A DNA stretch of 64,000 nt, taken from assembly GCA_025175895.1 (NCBI GenBank), contig CM045993.1, positions 64,360,621-64,424,620 of the forward strand, read 5' to 3'. The first letter of the stretch is position 1. Every line of letters begins with the position of its first letter. Made by a program: the position numbers and the translations under genes. This DNA is from Wurfbainia villosa. Its lineage: Eukaryota; Streptophyta; Magnoliopsida; Zingiberales; Zingiberaceae. This document shows, piece by piece, positions 21,026 to 33,246 of this stretch. Under the pieces are notes generated by a model, which did not search any database, had not been told where the DNA came from, and saw only the letters and a program-made list of their open reading frames with translations.

Positions 21026-22653
21026 AGGTGCGAAGCATGTATGTGTTTCAGTTTTGTAGTTTTTATATTAGATATAAAAATTACATATTTTTATGTTTCT
21101 GTAAATTTCCTATTTTTATAGAATTTTTGGGTATTTTTCTCGAAGAGTCGAAGCAACGAGTGTTGGGACACTTGTAGGCTTCAACCATCGAGAAAAACTC
21201 TCCGAAACGGTGAGTTCTAGCTTTTGGTTTTTGAGACAGTGACTTAAGTCACTGTAAGATCGTAGTAGGGACACTCGCAAAGTTTATTTTCCAAGTAGGG
21301 GCGCTGGCCCTATCCCTGAAAGGGGCCTTGTCCCACGATCGCGTCCGGAAACCACTTAGCGGGACCGTTACGGAGAGGTGACTCATAAAATTGAAAAAAA
21401 AAAATAGGAAATATTATAGAAATTTTCTGTAAAAAATACATAATTTAGAATTATGTATAATTCTATGATTGTAATGGCCCATGAAACCCAATTTGATTGG
21501 ACGTTAATGTGTTGTAATTCATAATACGGCCTACGTGCCGTTTTTGTGGTTGTGCATGTTGTATAGTGTATGCGACCTGCGCGTTGTGCCTCTTCTTTTG
21601 AAATTCTTGTTGTAAATAGTTTTAGACTCGAATGTAACTCGAGTTTCATATTTGTAATGTACAAAAATGGAGCGGTGGAAAGTCCACTTGTAGACGAAGT
21701 TACGAGAAGGGTGCCGACGACACATGGCGGTTAAAGGAAGCGCTTGGAGAAGCCGCTAGCCCTAGGTTGACCGTCCGATCTTCTTATTGGCTTGAGAAGA
21801 TCGTAGTAGGGTCATGACCACATCATAGTTGATTATATATATATATATATTTGATTTTTGCTTGTATGTATGTGATGCATGCTAGTAGAATAATGCTTGT
21901 ATGTATATGATGCATGCTAGGATATTCTTCTTGTATATATATGATGCATGCTAGAATAATGCTTGTATGTATGTGATGCATGCTAATATAGGATAATAAA
22001 GGCCTTAATGCGTATATGATACACATTACGATTATATTAGATCTTAATCGAATCAACTCGTAAATGCCTACCAGGTCCTTGATACCCATTACTACCTCGA
22101 TCATTTGTAGTTGTTGAATCTGCCAAAGCAGAGCAACACATATTATCTTGGTTGGGTGCGGAGGGACAATCTTGGTCCCGCCTATCATGGCTTGGATTAG
22201 AGTAAGCTCAATTAGATTGAGTAAAACTAGTTAACTCAATTGGATCGAGTAGAACTATAGGAATATTTCAATCATTGGAAAGATAGGATAAGATCGCATT
22301 TACACTAAATCTTGGGCGATTTAGCTAAAGCTATCTCAAGGTCTTTTGTAAATGTGGGTCTTGATCCTATAACAAGAGTTGCATAGAGATGTAATCGGTA
22401 ATGTGTTACCCATCGATTGTACTAAGTCTTGGGCGATTTAGCCAAAGCTAACTCAAGGCTTAGTATGATGTGGATCTTGTCTCGCAAGAATTATAGCTAG
22501 TTTTTATGAATCTAATAATGTGGTTTGACCACATCTATAACTCAATTCTATAAAATTCCTATAATTTAGTGGGAGCATCATTTGATTAAAGGCCTAATTA
22601 AATGATAAAAGGAATATGATATTAATTCTCTACATTGTATGTTGTAGATAACT
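21026..22653 (+). other. element G leader with repeats and stem-loops
   Basis: Non-coding. It contains an AT microsatellite (21834-21850), then four ~33-bp repeats of CTTGTATGTATGTGATGCAT (21858-21985). Two copies of CTTGGGCGATTTAGC...CTCAAGG (~22310 and ~22427) sit in longer stems: 22283-22289 with 22364-22370 and 22297-22303 with 22348-22354 for the first, 22421-22426 with 22459-22464 for the second. Confidence 0.75.
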
Positions 22654-23466
22654 ATGTCGACAAACACGAACACACTCTCTCTGCGTTCTATCCTTGAGAA
22701 GGACAAGCTCAATGGAGCAAATTTCCTGGACTAGTACAGGAACCTGAGAATCGTTCTCACCCAAGAAAGGAAGTTGTACGTCCTGGAGCAGCCCATTCCG
22801 GAGGCACCTCCTACCACTGCCTCGCGAGCTGACAAAGATGCTTACAAGAAGCATCAAGATAATGCATTAGATGTGTCATGTCTAATGCTCGCGACCATGA
22901 ACTTTGAGCTTCAGAAGCAACATGAGTTCATGAATGCTTAAGATATGGTTGAACATCTTCGTCAACTATATCAAGGACAAGCAAGACACGAGAGATATGA
23001 AGTCTCTAAGGCATTGTTTAGTTCCAAAATGCAAGATGGGACTCCCGTAGGTCCATATGTACTCAAGATGATTGGGTACGTAGAAAACCTACAGAGATTG
23101 GGATTCCCCCTTGGCCAAGAGCTGCCCACTGACTTGATCTTGCAGTCTTTGCCACAAGGCTACAATCAATTTGTCATGAATTACAACATGAATGAAATTG
23201 ATAAGCCACTGCCTGAGATGCTCAGCATGTTGAGAACTGTTGAGCTCAACCTTAAGAAGGGAAAATATGATGTCATTTTGATGGTGCAAAAGAAGAAAGG
23301 AAAGGGCAAGCCTAAAGGTAAGGGAAAGTCACAAGCCAAGGGAAAAGGCAAAGAACTTAAACCCAAAGGAGGGGTGGCCAAGGAAGGGGCTTGCTTCCAC
23401 TGCAAGGAACCTGGACACTGAAAGCGTAACTGCAAGGTATACCTGGAAGATCTTAAGAAGAAGAAG
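22654..23466 (+). pseudogene. element G: Gag
   Basis: Copia Gag from the ATG at 22654: LRSILEKDKLNGANFLD, LRIVLTQERKLYVLE, the RYEVSKALFSSKMQDG block, then LILQSLPQGYNQFVMNY (the part missing in A and D), a very lysine-rich tail and a zinc knuckle CFHCKEPGH-x4-C. Stops interrupt it at a conserved Trp (~22732), near 22938, and inside the knuckle (23419-23421, TGA where relatives have Trp). A frameshift separates it from the protease. Confidence 0.9.
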
Positions 23467-24769
23467 TGAGACTTCTACTTCAGGTATAAATGTTATAGAA
23501 GTCAATCTATCTATTTCTTCATCATGGGTATTAGATACTAGATGTGCATCTCACATTTGTACCAATGTGCAGGCGCTGAGAAATAGCAGGGCATTGACAA
23601 AGGGCGAGGTGGACCTACAAGTTGGCAATGGAGCAAGAGTTGCTGTTGTTGCTGTAGGAACTTATGATCTATCTCTGCCCACTAGGCTTGTACTAGAATT
23701 AGATGAATGTTGTTATGTGCCTTCTTTAACTAAGAACATAATTTTGGTTTCTTGTTTGGACAAGAAAGGATTTACATTTATAATAAAGAACAAATGTTGT
23801 TCAGTTTATTTAAATGATATGTTCTATTGTAGTGCACCTCTAATGAACGGACTCTACTTTCTAGACTTAGAGAGCTCTATCTATAACATAAGTACCAAAA
23901 AGTTTAAGTCAAATGAGTTGAACCAAACCTATCTCTTCCATTCTCGCTTAGGTCACATAAATGAGAGTCGCTTATCTCAGCTCCATAAGGATCGGCTGCT
24001 AGACTCATTTGATCTTGAATCATATGAGGCATGCGAGTCTTTCCTTTTAGGCAATATGACCAAGACTCCCTTTAGTGGACACAGCGAAAGAGCAACAGAC
24101 TTGTTAGGACTTATACATAGTGATGTATGTGGCCCTTTCAATGTTGCAGCTAGAGGTGGTTACAGGTACTTCATTACATTTACTGATGACTTCAGTAGAT
24201 ATAGTTATGTGTACCTTATGACACATAAATCAGAATCCTTTGAAAAGTTCAAAGAATTCAAGAATGAAGTACAAAACCAGCTTGGCAAGAGTATTAAGAT
24301 ACTTCGATCAAATCGAGGTGGTGAATACCTTAGCATTGAGTTTCGTGACTATTTAGCTGAGTGTGGGATTCTATCCCAACTCACTCCTCTTGGAACACCA
24401 GAGTGGAATGGTGTATCCGAAAGGAGGAATCGTACCCTATTAGATATGATATAATCTATGATGAGTCACACAGATCTTCCTATATCTTTTTGGGGATATG
24501 CTCTAGACACAGTAGCCTTTACCCTTAACCGTGTACCATCCAAGGCTGTGATAAAGACACTATATAAGATATGGACAAGGAGAAATCCCAAGATGTCTTT
24601 CATGAGGATTTGGGGTTGTGAGGCTTATGTTCGACGTCAAGTCTCAAACAAACTGGGACCCAAATCCGATAGGTGCTATTTTGTTGGATATCCCAAGGAT
24701 ACAAAGGGATATTACTTCTACATTCACAGTCAGCACAAAGTGTTTGTAGCAAAGACTGGGTTTTTCTAG
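23467..24769 (+). pseudogene. element G: protease and integrase
   Basis: Protease site reads VLDTRCASHIC, so the catalytic DTG is DTR. The GAG-pre-integrase follows (FHSRLGH...CESF, second zinc Cys changed to Phe). The integrase core shows HSDVCGPF, TFTDDFSRYSY, RSNRGGEY (usually RSDRGGEY) and NGVSERRNR. A stop (24453-24455) and then a frame ending at 24767-24769 interrupt it. It could not encode an active product. Confidence 0.9.
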
Positions 24770-25748
24770 AAGGGATTTTGTTTCTAGAAAAACTAATGGG
24801 AGTACATTCGATCTTGAAGAAATTCAAGATAAGGACCATAGCACTGAGGCCTTGATGGAGGTTGAAAAGGAACCACAAAGTGGTGTGGGTGATGAGGTTA
24901 TTGCACAAAGAGTTGTGAAACAACCACCTGTTCATGTAGACCTACCTCTTCGCAGGTCTGATAGGGTACGTCGTCAACCTGAGAGATATTCATTTCTCTT
25001 GTTTGACCATGATGACGTTATGCTCATTGAGAATGAGCCTACCTCCTATTAGGAAGCTATGATGAGCCCAGATTCTGAGAAATGGCTAGAGGCCATGAGA
25101 TCTGAGATGGAATCGATGTACACCAACCAAGTATGGACTTTGGTTGATCCACCTGAAGGGGTCAAACCCATTGGGTGTAAGTGGGTCTTTAGGAGAAAGA
25201 CTGATATGGATGGACTTATGCATACCTATAAGGGCCGATTGGTGGCTAAAGGTTTCAAGCAAATTCATGGTATTGACTATGATGAAACCTTTTCTCCTGT
25301 GGCAATGTTTAAGTCCATTCGGATCTTGCTTGCTATTGCAGCATACCACGATTATGAGATCTAGCAGATAGATGTCAAAACTGCATTTCTGAATGGAAAC
25401 TTACTCGAGGATGTGTACATGACACAACCTGAGGGTTTTGAAGATCCACAGCATACTGGGAAAGTATGCAAGCTGCAAAGGTCCATTTATGCGCTAAAGC
25501 AAGTCTCTTGGAGCTAGAATCTTCGATTCGATGATGCGATCAAACAGTTTGGTTTCATCAAGAATGAAGATGAACCCTGTGTCTACAAGAGGGTTAATGG
25601 AAACACAGTTGTCTTCCTTGTATTTTATATGGATGGCATACTACTCATTGGGAATGACATCCCTTCGCTACAGTCTATGAAGACTTAGCTGGGGACGTGC
25701 TTCTCAATGAAGGACTTAGGTGAAGCAGCCTGTATTCTAGGCATCAAG
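24770..25748 (+). pseudogene. element G: linker and RT, C-terminus deleted
   Basis: The linker (SDRVRRQPERYSFL) and RT blocks IGCKWVFRRKTDMDG, ARLVAKG-like, SPVAMFKS, DVKTAFLNGN and SIYALKQVS are recognisable after a frameshift near 24780. The active site reads YMDG instead of YVDD. Stops at 25050, 25362, 25515 and 25687 (approximate). The reading ends at LGIK where C begins, so the last part of RT and all RNase H are missing. Confidence 0.88.
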
Positions 25749-27676
25749 CCTCGTCTTCATACGGGTTACTAACCTCGTGTTGAAGACGATGTGATCGAGA
25801 GAAGATCACGATCCAAATCCAAATTCGGATCCAAAGATGAGTCCTCAAAACTTGCTTCTCCGGAGAGGTATTCGTCAACCGTTTGACGAATCCTTTGTCC
25901 TCCACCTATGAGGATTACCGGAGATCGAATCCCCGGTAAGTAAGGCGCTGTTGGAGCTCCAAACGTCTTCCAAACGATGCTCCGACGAGAAGGAAACAAG
26001 CTGTCCAAAAAACTGGACAGCTTTGGTGGAAACCTTGTGCCGGAAAAATAAGGAAAGCGACTTGCTCACCTTGTTTCCGAAGCCAAGGAAGATCACCGGA
26101 GCTCCTCCGGCAGTAGCTCGATCCTGGAAATGGGAGAAGACGGCAGCAACTGGTCGCCTGGTTGGAGGAGGTGGGCGGCGGCAACAATGTTGGCGCGACA
26201 TGAAGGAGAGGAGGGAGAGGATGGGCGGCAACTCTAGGTTAGGGCTTTTGGATTAGGGCTTAACAAACCCTTAAGCCCTCTTTTATAGAGAACTAATTCT
26301 CTTAATGGTTATTGGATCATAACCATAAGGCCCGTTAACCCGCTCCATTGATATAAGTTAAAATAAACCAAACCATGATGGTTTATTTTAACTTAAAACG
26401 AACCGAACCAACTTTGGTTCATTCGTTTAAAATAAACCAAACCCTTTGGTTTATTCTCCTCCATTGGATTAAAACCAAACCATTTTGGTTCATCCATTAT
26501 GTCTTCATAAGACACAACCCATCCACGCTTCCATTGCGACTGAAACGATTTCATGCTCGCTTCTTGTTCGGTCCAACCAAACCTAGTTTCTCTCGGTCTG
26601 AGAATCTCATTCTCAAGCTCGTTTTAAATCCTTCGGATTACACTCGTTGTGCATGTGACCATATAGGTTCTCGGTTTATGTTGGCCGTCTATAATTAACC
26701 ATTAATTATATAACGATCATGAGTGGCACCTAGTAGTACATCATGATCCCCAATTAACCAAAAAGATCAACGGTTGATCCAGAACTATTTCTGAAACCCT
26801 TCAGCAGCTCGAATGAATCGTGCCTCATTCCCTTCACTCATCTTATACCCACTTGGTTCAGGACATGGTCTATAGTGTCAGTCCCCACTAGGCTGACTAC
26901 GTCACACCTAGCCCAAGTATCATTTCCTCGTCCTACGGATTCTATTTACTGCACATGTATCGAAGAGTACCTTACTCTAAACATGTAATGCTTTGGCCAA
27001 AGACTTTAGTAACAATCCGACGAGAGGCCATGGGTATACATCTCCTCGCAAGGAGTGGTGAATCCTTTATAGGTTATTCAAACACCTTCGATCACTTCGA
27101 CTTATACCCAATCATCCTGGGTCCACATTTCCACAGAGATGCTTGCTTAAGATGTCAAATCATAAGTCTTTATGATCAAGATGACTTGAATACCGCAAGT
27201 CAAAGGAACATCGCACTTAAGCTACAGTAAGAACTTCATTGACATATCTATATATGCAGAGAAGCATATGAAGTCTTACGGCTGGTCACTCCAATGAACT
27301 AGTTACCATAACTAGCATCCACGATTAACTTCGGACATCACAATGTCTCCAGCCAGTGAGAATCAGCTGGTTGGATAAACCAAGGAGTATACCTCGTGCT
27401 AGTCTCGACAGAATTGATGGTGTCCAAATCCATCAATTCATCGATTAGGGATAATTCCGATACATCACAATTACACATGTAGAGATACTCACTAGTTGTG
27501 ATCCAATCACAAATTCTCTCATGATGTGAGTCATATCGCGGACATTCAGTAAATGAGTTTAAGATCCAATCAAATACATGAAACCATGTATACTCAAATA
27601 GTGAATCTTCATTTATCATATAAATGGTTCATACATAAGGCGATTTCCTTAGAACATCTCTCATATATTACTAATA
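25749..27676 (-). repeat. 3' LTR of C, truncated (1928 bp)
   Basis: Matches D's LTR from position 30862 on. The first ~298 bp in plus orientation (the LTR's 3' end) are absent. It ends CTAATA (CA to TA) before the PPT. The hairpin (25998-26023) and TATA region (~26283) are kept. Confidence 0.9.
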
Positions 27677-27686
27677 GACTCCCACT
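27677..27686 (-). other. polypurine tract of C
   Basis: Minus strand AGTGGGAGTC next to the LTR. The same tract is found for D at 32777-32786. Confidence 0.85.
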
Positions 27687-28254
27687 TGGCCTAATGCCAA
27701 TCGCTACGGTATCCAATACCATAAGCTGTAATATGACCCTCAAACTTACTTTGAGGTAATGCCTTAGTCAAAGGATCCGCTAAGTTCCTTTCAGTGGGGA
27801 TTTTCTCGATTTGTATTTCTTTCCTACTGATGATCTCTCTAATAAGATGATAGCGGCGAAGCACATGTTTGGATCATTGATGAGTCCTTGGCTCTTTCAC
27901 CTATGCAATTGCTCCATTGTTGTCGTAGTAGACCGGTATTGCTTCAACAATGGCTGGAATCACACCAAGTTCATAAATGAACTTCTTGATCCAAACCGCT
28001 TCCTTTGCTGCTTCCGAAGCTGCAATGTATTCTTCCTCGGTGGTAGAATCCGCTACAGTGTCTTGTTTGGAACTTTTCCAACTCACTACACCCCCATTCA
28101 AGGTGAACACGTATCCAGACTGAGACCTGGAATCATCCTTTTCTGTCTGGAAGCTGGCATGTGTATACCCGCGTATCACCATGTCCCCATGTCCATATAT
28201 TAGGAACACATCCTTAGTTCTTCTTAAGTACTTAAGGATCGTCTTAACAACCAC
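27687..28254 (-). pseudogene. element C: RNase H
   Basis: Minus-strand RNase H: ILKYLRRTKD, GYTHASFQ (usual GYTDASFQ), SQSGYVFTLNGG, EEEYIAASEAAKEAVW, YYDNNGAIA. The end of the domain near 27700-27900 (ADPLTK-type tail) is degraded. A stop separates it from RT at 28255. Confidence 0.88.
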
Positions 28255-29031
28255 CTAATGATCCATTCCTGGATCAGACTGGTATCTGCTCGTGACACTC
28301 AGAGCATACGATACATCGGGCCTCGTACATAACATAACATACATGATAGATCCTATTGCGGATGCATAGGGAATATTACTCATGCAAATCCTCTCGTCTT
28401 CTGTGCGCGGACACATAGACTTCAAAAGGTGTTCCCCATGCCTGATGGGTAGGAAACCTTTCTTGGATTTCGACATGCTAAACCTCTTTAGCACTCGGTC
28501 TATATATGTAGACTGCGAAAGACCAAGCAACCGTTTCGATCTATCTCTATAGATCTTAATCCCGAGGATGTAGGTTGCTTCTCCTAGGTCTTTCATGGAG
28601 AATGTCTTGGATAACCAAACCATAACTGACTGTAAGATTGAAACATCGTTTCCTATAAGTAATATGTCATCGACATACAATACTAGGAACACGACTGCAC
28701 TCCCACTAACCTTCTTGTACACACAAGGTTCGTCTGGATTTTGTGAGAAATCAAACTTTTTGATCGTCTTATCAAAATGGATATTCCAGCTCCTGGATGC
28801 TTGCTTCAATCCATATATGGACCGTCGTAATTTGCATACCTTGGTTTTATCAACCGATGTAAAACCCTCAGGCTGTATCATATACACGTCCTCGAGCAGA
28901 TTTCCATTAAGGAATGTTGTTTTCACATCCATCTGTCATATCTCATAATCATAATGAGCCGCTATGGCCAGGAGCATCCGAATGGATTTAAGCATAGCTA
29001 TAGGCGAATAGGTTTTGTCATAATCAACATC
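28255..29031 (-). pseudogene. element C: reverse transcriptase
   Basis: Minus-strand RT with MDVKTTFLNGN, SIYGLKQASRSWN, an intact YVDD (~28660) and the MKDLGEATYILGIKIYRD and MLCTRPDVSYALS blocks over 225 open codons. The RT start (28933-29031) is cut off by stops. Confidence 0.92.
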
Positions 29032-30563
29032 TTATTTTTGACGATATCCTTTCGCCACTAATCTAGCTTTATAGGTAATCACATTACCATCCTTGTCAGT
29101 TTTCTTCTTGAAAACCCACTTGCACCCTATAGGCTTGATGCCTTCAGGTGGGTCAACTAAGTTCCAAAGTTGGTTTTCATAAATGGAATCCATTTCCGAC
29201 TTCATGGCTTCAAGCCACTTATCCCTTTCTGAACTTGTCAGCACTTCTTCATAACTGGTAGGCTCCTCATCATCAATGAGTAACACGTCGTTCGATTCAC
29301 TTACGAGAAATCCATATCTCTCAGGAATGTTGCGTGTTCTACCAGATCTACAAACATGTGGTGTTATAGTAGGTCCAGTCGATTGCTCATCACTATGAGT
29401 TATCGGCTGTTGTGCTTCAACAGGTATCTCATCAATGTCTATTTGAGTCTCTCGAGCCTCCTCAAGCTCGACGACACTCCCACTGTTTTCTTGCAAGAGA
29501 AACTCTTTCTCTAGAAACACAGCATGTCTTGAAACAAACACCTTTTGTTCCACAGGATGATAGAATTGGTAACCCCTTGTTTCCTTAGGGTATCCAATAA
29601 ATAGACATTTATCAGACTTAACATCCAATTTGTCTGATACAGTCCGCTTCACATAAGCTGGACAACCCCGTATCTTCAAGTAAGATACATGAGGTTTCTT
29701 ACCATTCCATATCTCATATGGAGTAGTAGACTCTACCTTGGTTGGCATTCTGTTTAACAAGTAAACAGCTGTCTGAAGTGCATAGCCCCAAAAGGACTTG
29801 GAAAGATTCGCATGATTCATCATTGACCTGACCATGTCCCACAAGGTCCGGTTACGCCTCTCAGATACACCATTATGCTGTGGTGTATATGGCGGAGTCC
29901 ATTGAGATAATATGCCATTGTCTCTTAGATAATCAAGAAACTCTTGACTTAAGTATTCACCACCTCGATCCGATCGAAGTATTTTAATACTCTTGTCATG
30001 TTGTTTCTCTACTTCATTTCTGAATTCTTTGAACCTTTCAAAGGCTTCAGACTTGTGTTTCATCAAGAACACATACCCAAACCGTGAGTGATCATCGGTG
30101 AAGGTAATGAAGTAGCTATAGCCTCCTAAAGCTTGAGTTTACATAGGTCCACATACATCAATATGTATTAGACCTAGTAACTCTCCCACTCGTTCACCTT
30201 TTCCAGTAAAAGGTAACTTAGTCATCTTGCCTTTTAAGCATGATTCGCATGTATCATATGAATCCAATTCAAACGATTCCAGAATTCCACATCGGTGTAA
30301 TTCGGACATGTGTTTCTTGCTTACATGGCCAAGACGACAATACCACATGTAGGAGTCTAATTGATCATCCTTTCGAGCACGCTTGTTGCTCGCTTCGATA
30401 TTGAAAACGTCACTGGATACGTCCAACGTATAAATGTCATTACTCAAAGTTTTAGTTCCATAAAGTACGTCATTCAAAGTTATATAACAACAATTGTTAC
30501 TAAACGTTAAATGGAAACCATTTCTATTTAAGCACGAAATAGAAACAATGTTCTTTATTAGAG
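29032..30563 (-). pseudogene. element C: integrase, linker and pre-integrase
   Basis: A 346-codon open stretch (29032-30072) covers integrase from FLMKHKSEAFERFKEF through RSDRGGEYLSQEF and QHNGVSERRNRTLWDM, the linker and the RT start (IGCKWVFKKKTDKDG). Upstream (30139-30477) is the GAG-pre-integrase with CRLGH and CESCLKGK zinc ligands. The frame ends where D inserted (30564) in the NIVSIS-type block. Confidence 0.92.
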
Positions 30564-32776
30564 TGTTGGGTTTCCGGCACCGCGGCGAGTGTGTGTTCGA
30601 ACATGTTTCGTAAAGATGTGCACAGCGGAAGAAATAAAAATAATAAATATATATTTATTACAACACACACAACACACGCATGCATAGTACAACATGTGTA
30701 GACATAACCGTAAATTTAAATTTGGCAATAAAGGAAATTTAACTACGTATACCTTTCGTATCACGTGTAGCGGGAACGGCATCAATCGGAACGATCCTCG
30801 CTAGAAACGTCTCTATCTGTATCCACGGCGAGTATCCTTTGGATGACTTCGCTAAGCCACAAGCTTCGTCTTCGTAAGGGTTACTAGCCTCGTGTTAAAG
30901 ACGACGTGATCGAGAGATGATCACGATCCGCATCCAAATTCGGATCCAAAGACGAGTCCTCAAAACTCGCTTCTCCGGAGAGGTATTCGTCAACCGTTTG
31001 ATGAATCCTTCTTCCTCCACCTCAGAGGATTACCGGAGATCGAATCCCCGGTAAGTTAGGCGCTGTCGGAGCTCTAACCGTCATCCAAACGACGCTCCGA
31101 CGAGAAGAAAACAAGCTGTCCAGAAAACTGGACAGCTTTGGTGGAGGAGTAGGCACCGGCCAAGCAAGGGAAGCCAAGTGCTCACCTTATCGCCGAAGCC
31201 TAGGAAGATCACCGGAGGGTCGCCGGAGGATCACCGGATGAAGCTTGGACGCCGGCAACAAGTTGGATGGCGGCACAAGGGGTTGGGCGGCAAAGGAGGT
31301 TGGCGTCGAGAATCTCCAAGGAAGGAGGTGGGCGGCAACTTAGGGCTAGGGTTTTGGATTAGGGCTTAACAATCCCTTAAGCCCTCTTTTATAGAGAACT
31401 AATTCTCTTAATGGTTAATGGATTATAACCATGAGTCCCGTTAACCCGCTCCATTAATATAAGTTAAAATAAATCAAACCATGATGGTTTATTTTAAGTT
31501 AAAACGAACCGAACCAACTTTTGGTTCATTCGTTTAAAATAAACCAAACCCTTTTGTTTATTCTCCTCCTTTGGATTAGAACCAAACCATTTTGGTTCAT
31601 CCATTATGTCTTCATAAGACACGGCCCATCCACAATTCCATTGCGACTGAAACGATTTCATGCTCGCTTTTTGTTTGGTCCAACCAAACCTAGTTTCTCT
31701 CGGTCTGAGAATCCCATTCTCAAGCTCGTTTTAAATCCTTCGGATTACGCTCGTTGTGCGTGTGACCAAATAGGTTCTCGGTTTATGTTGGCCGTCTATA
31801 ATTAACCATTAATTATAGAACGATCATGAGTGGCATCTAGTAGTACATCATGATCCCCAATTAACCGAAAAGATCAACGGTTGATCCAGAACTATTTCTG
31901 AAACCCTTCAGTAGCTCGAATGAATCGTGCCCCATTCCCTTCACTCATCTTATACCCACTTGGTTCAGTACATGGTCTATAGTGTCAGTCCCCACTAAGC
32001 TGACTACGTCACACCTAGCCCAAGTGTCATTTCCTCATCCTACGGATTCTAGTTACTCCACATGTATCGAAGAGTACCTTACTCTAAACATGTAATGCTT
32101 TGGCCAAAGACTTTAGTAACAATCTGACGAGAGGCCATGGGTATACATCTCCTCGCAAGGAGTGGTGAATCCTTTATAGGCTATTCAAACACCTTCGATC
32201 ACTTCGACTTATACCCAATCATCTCGGGTCCACATCTCCTTAGAGATGCTTGCTTAAGATGTCAAAGCATAAGTCTCCATGATCAAGATGACTTGAATAC
32301 CGCAAGTCAAAGGAACATCGCACTTAAGCTACAGTAAGAACTTCATTGACATATCTATATATGCAGAGAACCATATGAAGTCTTACTTGGTCACTCCAAT
32401 GAACTAGTTACCATAACTAGCATCCACGATCAACTCCGACATCACAATGTCTCCAAAGGAGAATCACCGCTTGGATACACCAAGGAGTATACCTCGTGCT
32501 AGTCTCGACAGAATTGATGGTGTCCAAATCCATCAATTCATCGACTAGGGATAATTCTGATACATCACAATTACACATGTAGAGATACTCACTAGTTGTG
32601 ATCCAATCACAAATTCTCTCATGCTGTGAATTGTATCGTGGACATTCAGTAAATGAGTTTAAGATCCAATCAAATACATGAAACCATGTATACTCAAATA
32701 GTGAATCTTCATTTATCAAATAAATGGTTCATACATAAGGCGATTGCCTTAGGACATCTCTCATATATTACTAACA
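30564..32776 (-). repeat. 3' LTR of D (2213 bp)
   Basis: Plus strand TGTTGGGTTTCCGGCACCG to ...ATTACTAACA, TG...CA ends. TATA on the minus strand at 31385-31393, hairpin at 31113-31138. Confidence 0.95.
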
Positions 32777-33246
32777 GACTCCCACTTGGCCTAATACCAA
32801 TCGCTATGGTATCCAATACCATAAGCTGTAACATGACCCTCAAACTTACTTTGAGGTAATGCTTTAGTCAAAGGATCCGCTAAGTTCCTTTCAGTGGGAA
32901 TTTTCTCGATTTTTATTTCGTTCCTACTGATGATCTCTTTGATAAGAAGATAGCGGCGAAGCACATGTTTGGATCGTTGATGATACCTTGGCTCTTTCGC
33001 CTGTGCAATTGCTCCATTGTTGTCGCATTAGACCGGTATTGCTTCAACAATGGCCGGAATCACACCAAGTTCATACACGAACTTCTTGATCCAAACCGCT
33101 TCCTTTGCTGCTTCCGAAACTGCAATGTATTCTGCCTCAGTGGTAGAATCCGCTAAAGTGTCTTGTTTGGAACTTTTCCAACTCACTGCGCCCCCATTCA
33201 AGGTGAACACGTATCCAAACTGAGATCTGGCATCATCCTTATCTGT
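32777..33246 (-). pseudogene. element D: PPT and RNase H
   Basis: The PPT (32777-32786, minus AGTGGGAGTC) is followed on the minus strand by RNase H: FTLNGGAVSWKSSKQDT, EAEYIAVSEAAKEAVWIKKF. A stop near 33248 separates the GYTDAS block, and the C-terminal end near 32850-33020 is degraded. Confidence 0.88.

Larger units (their letters stand above)
19177..25748 (+). mobile_element. Copia element G, truncated in RT
   Basis: Plus-strand Ty1/copia of a third family: 5' LTR, PBS, ~1.63-kb leader, gag, protease, integrase and RT up to the LGIK block, then an abrupt junction with C's 3' LTR. A matching 3' LTR lies far to the right (54024-54083 and 61989-63000). This fits one element whose far end was broken up by insertions and a deletion. 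Flanks of the two LTRs (ACTTG / GATTG) do not form a clean TSD. Confidence 0.85.
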
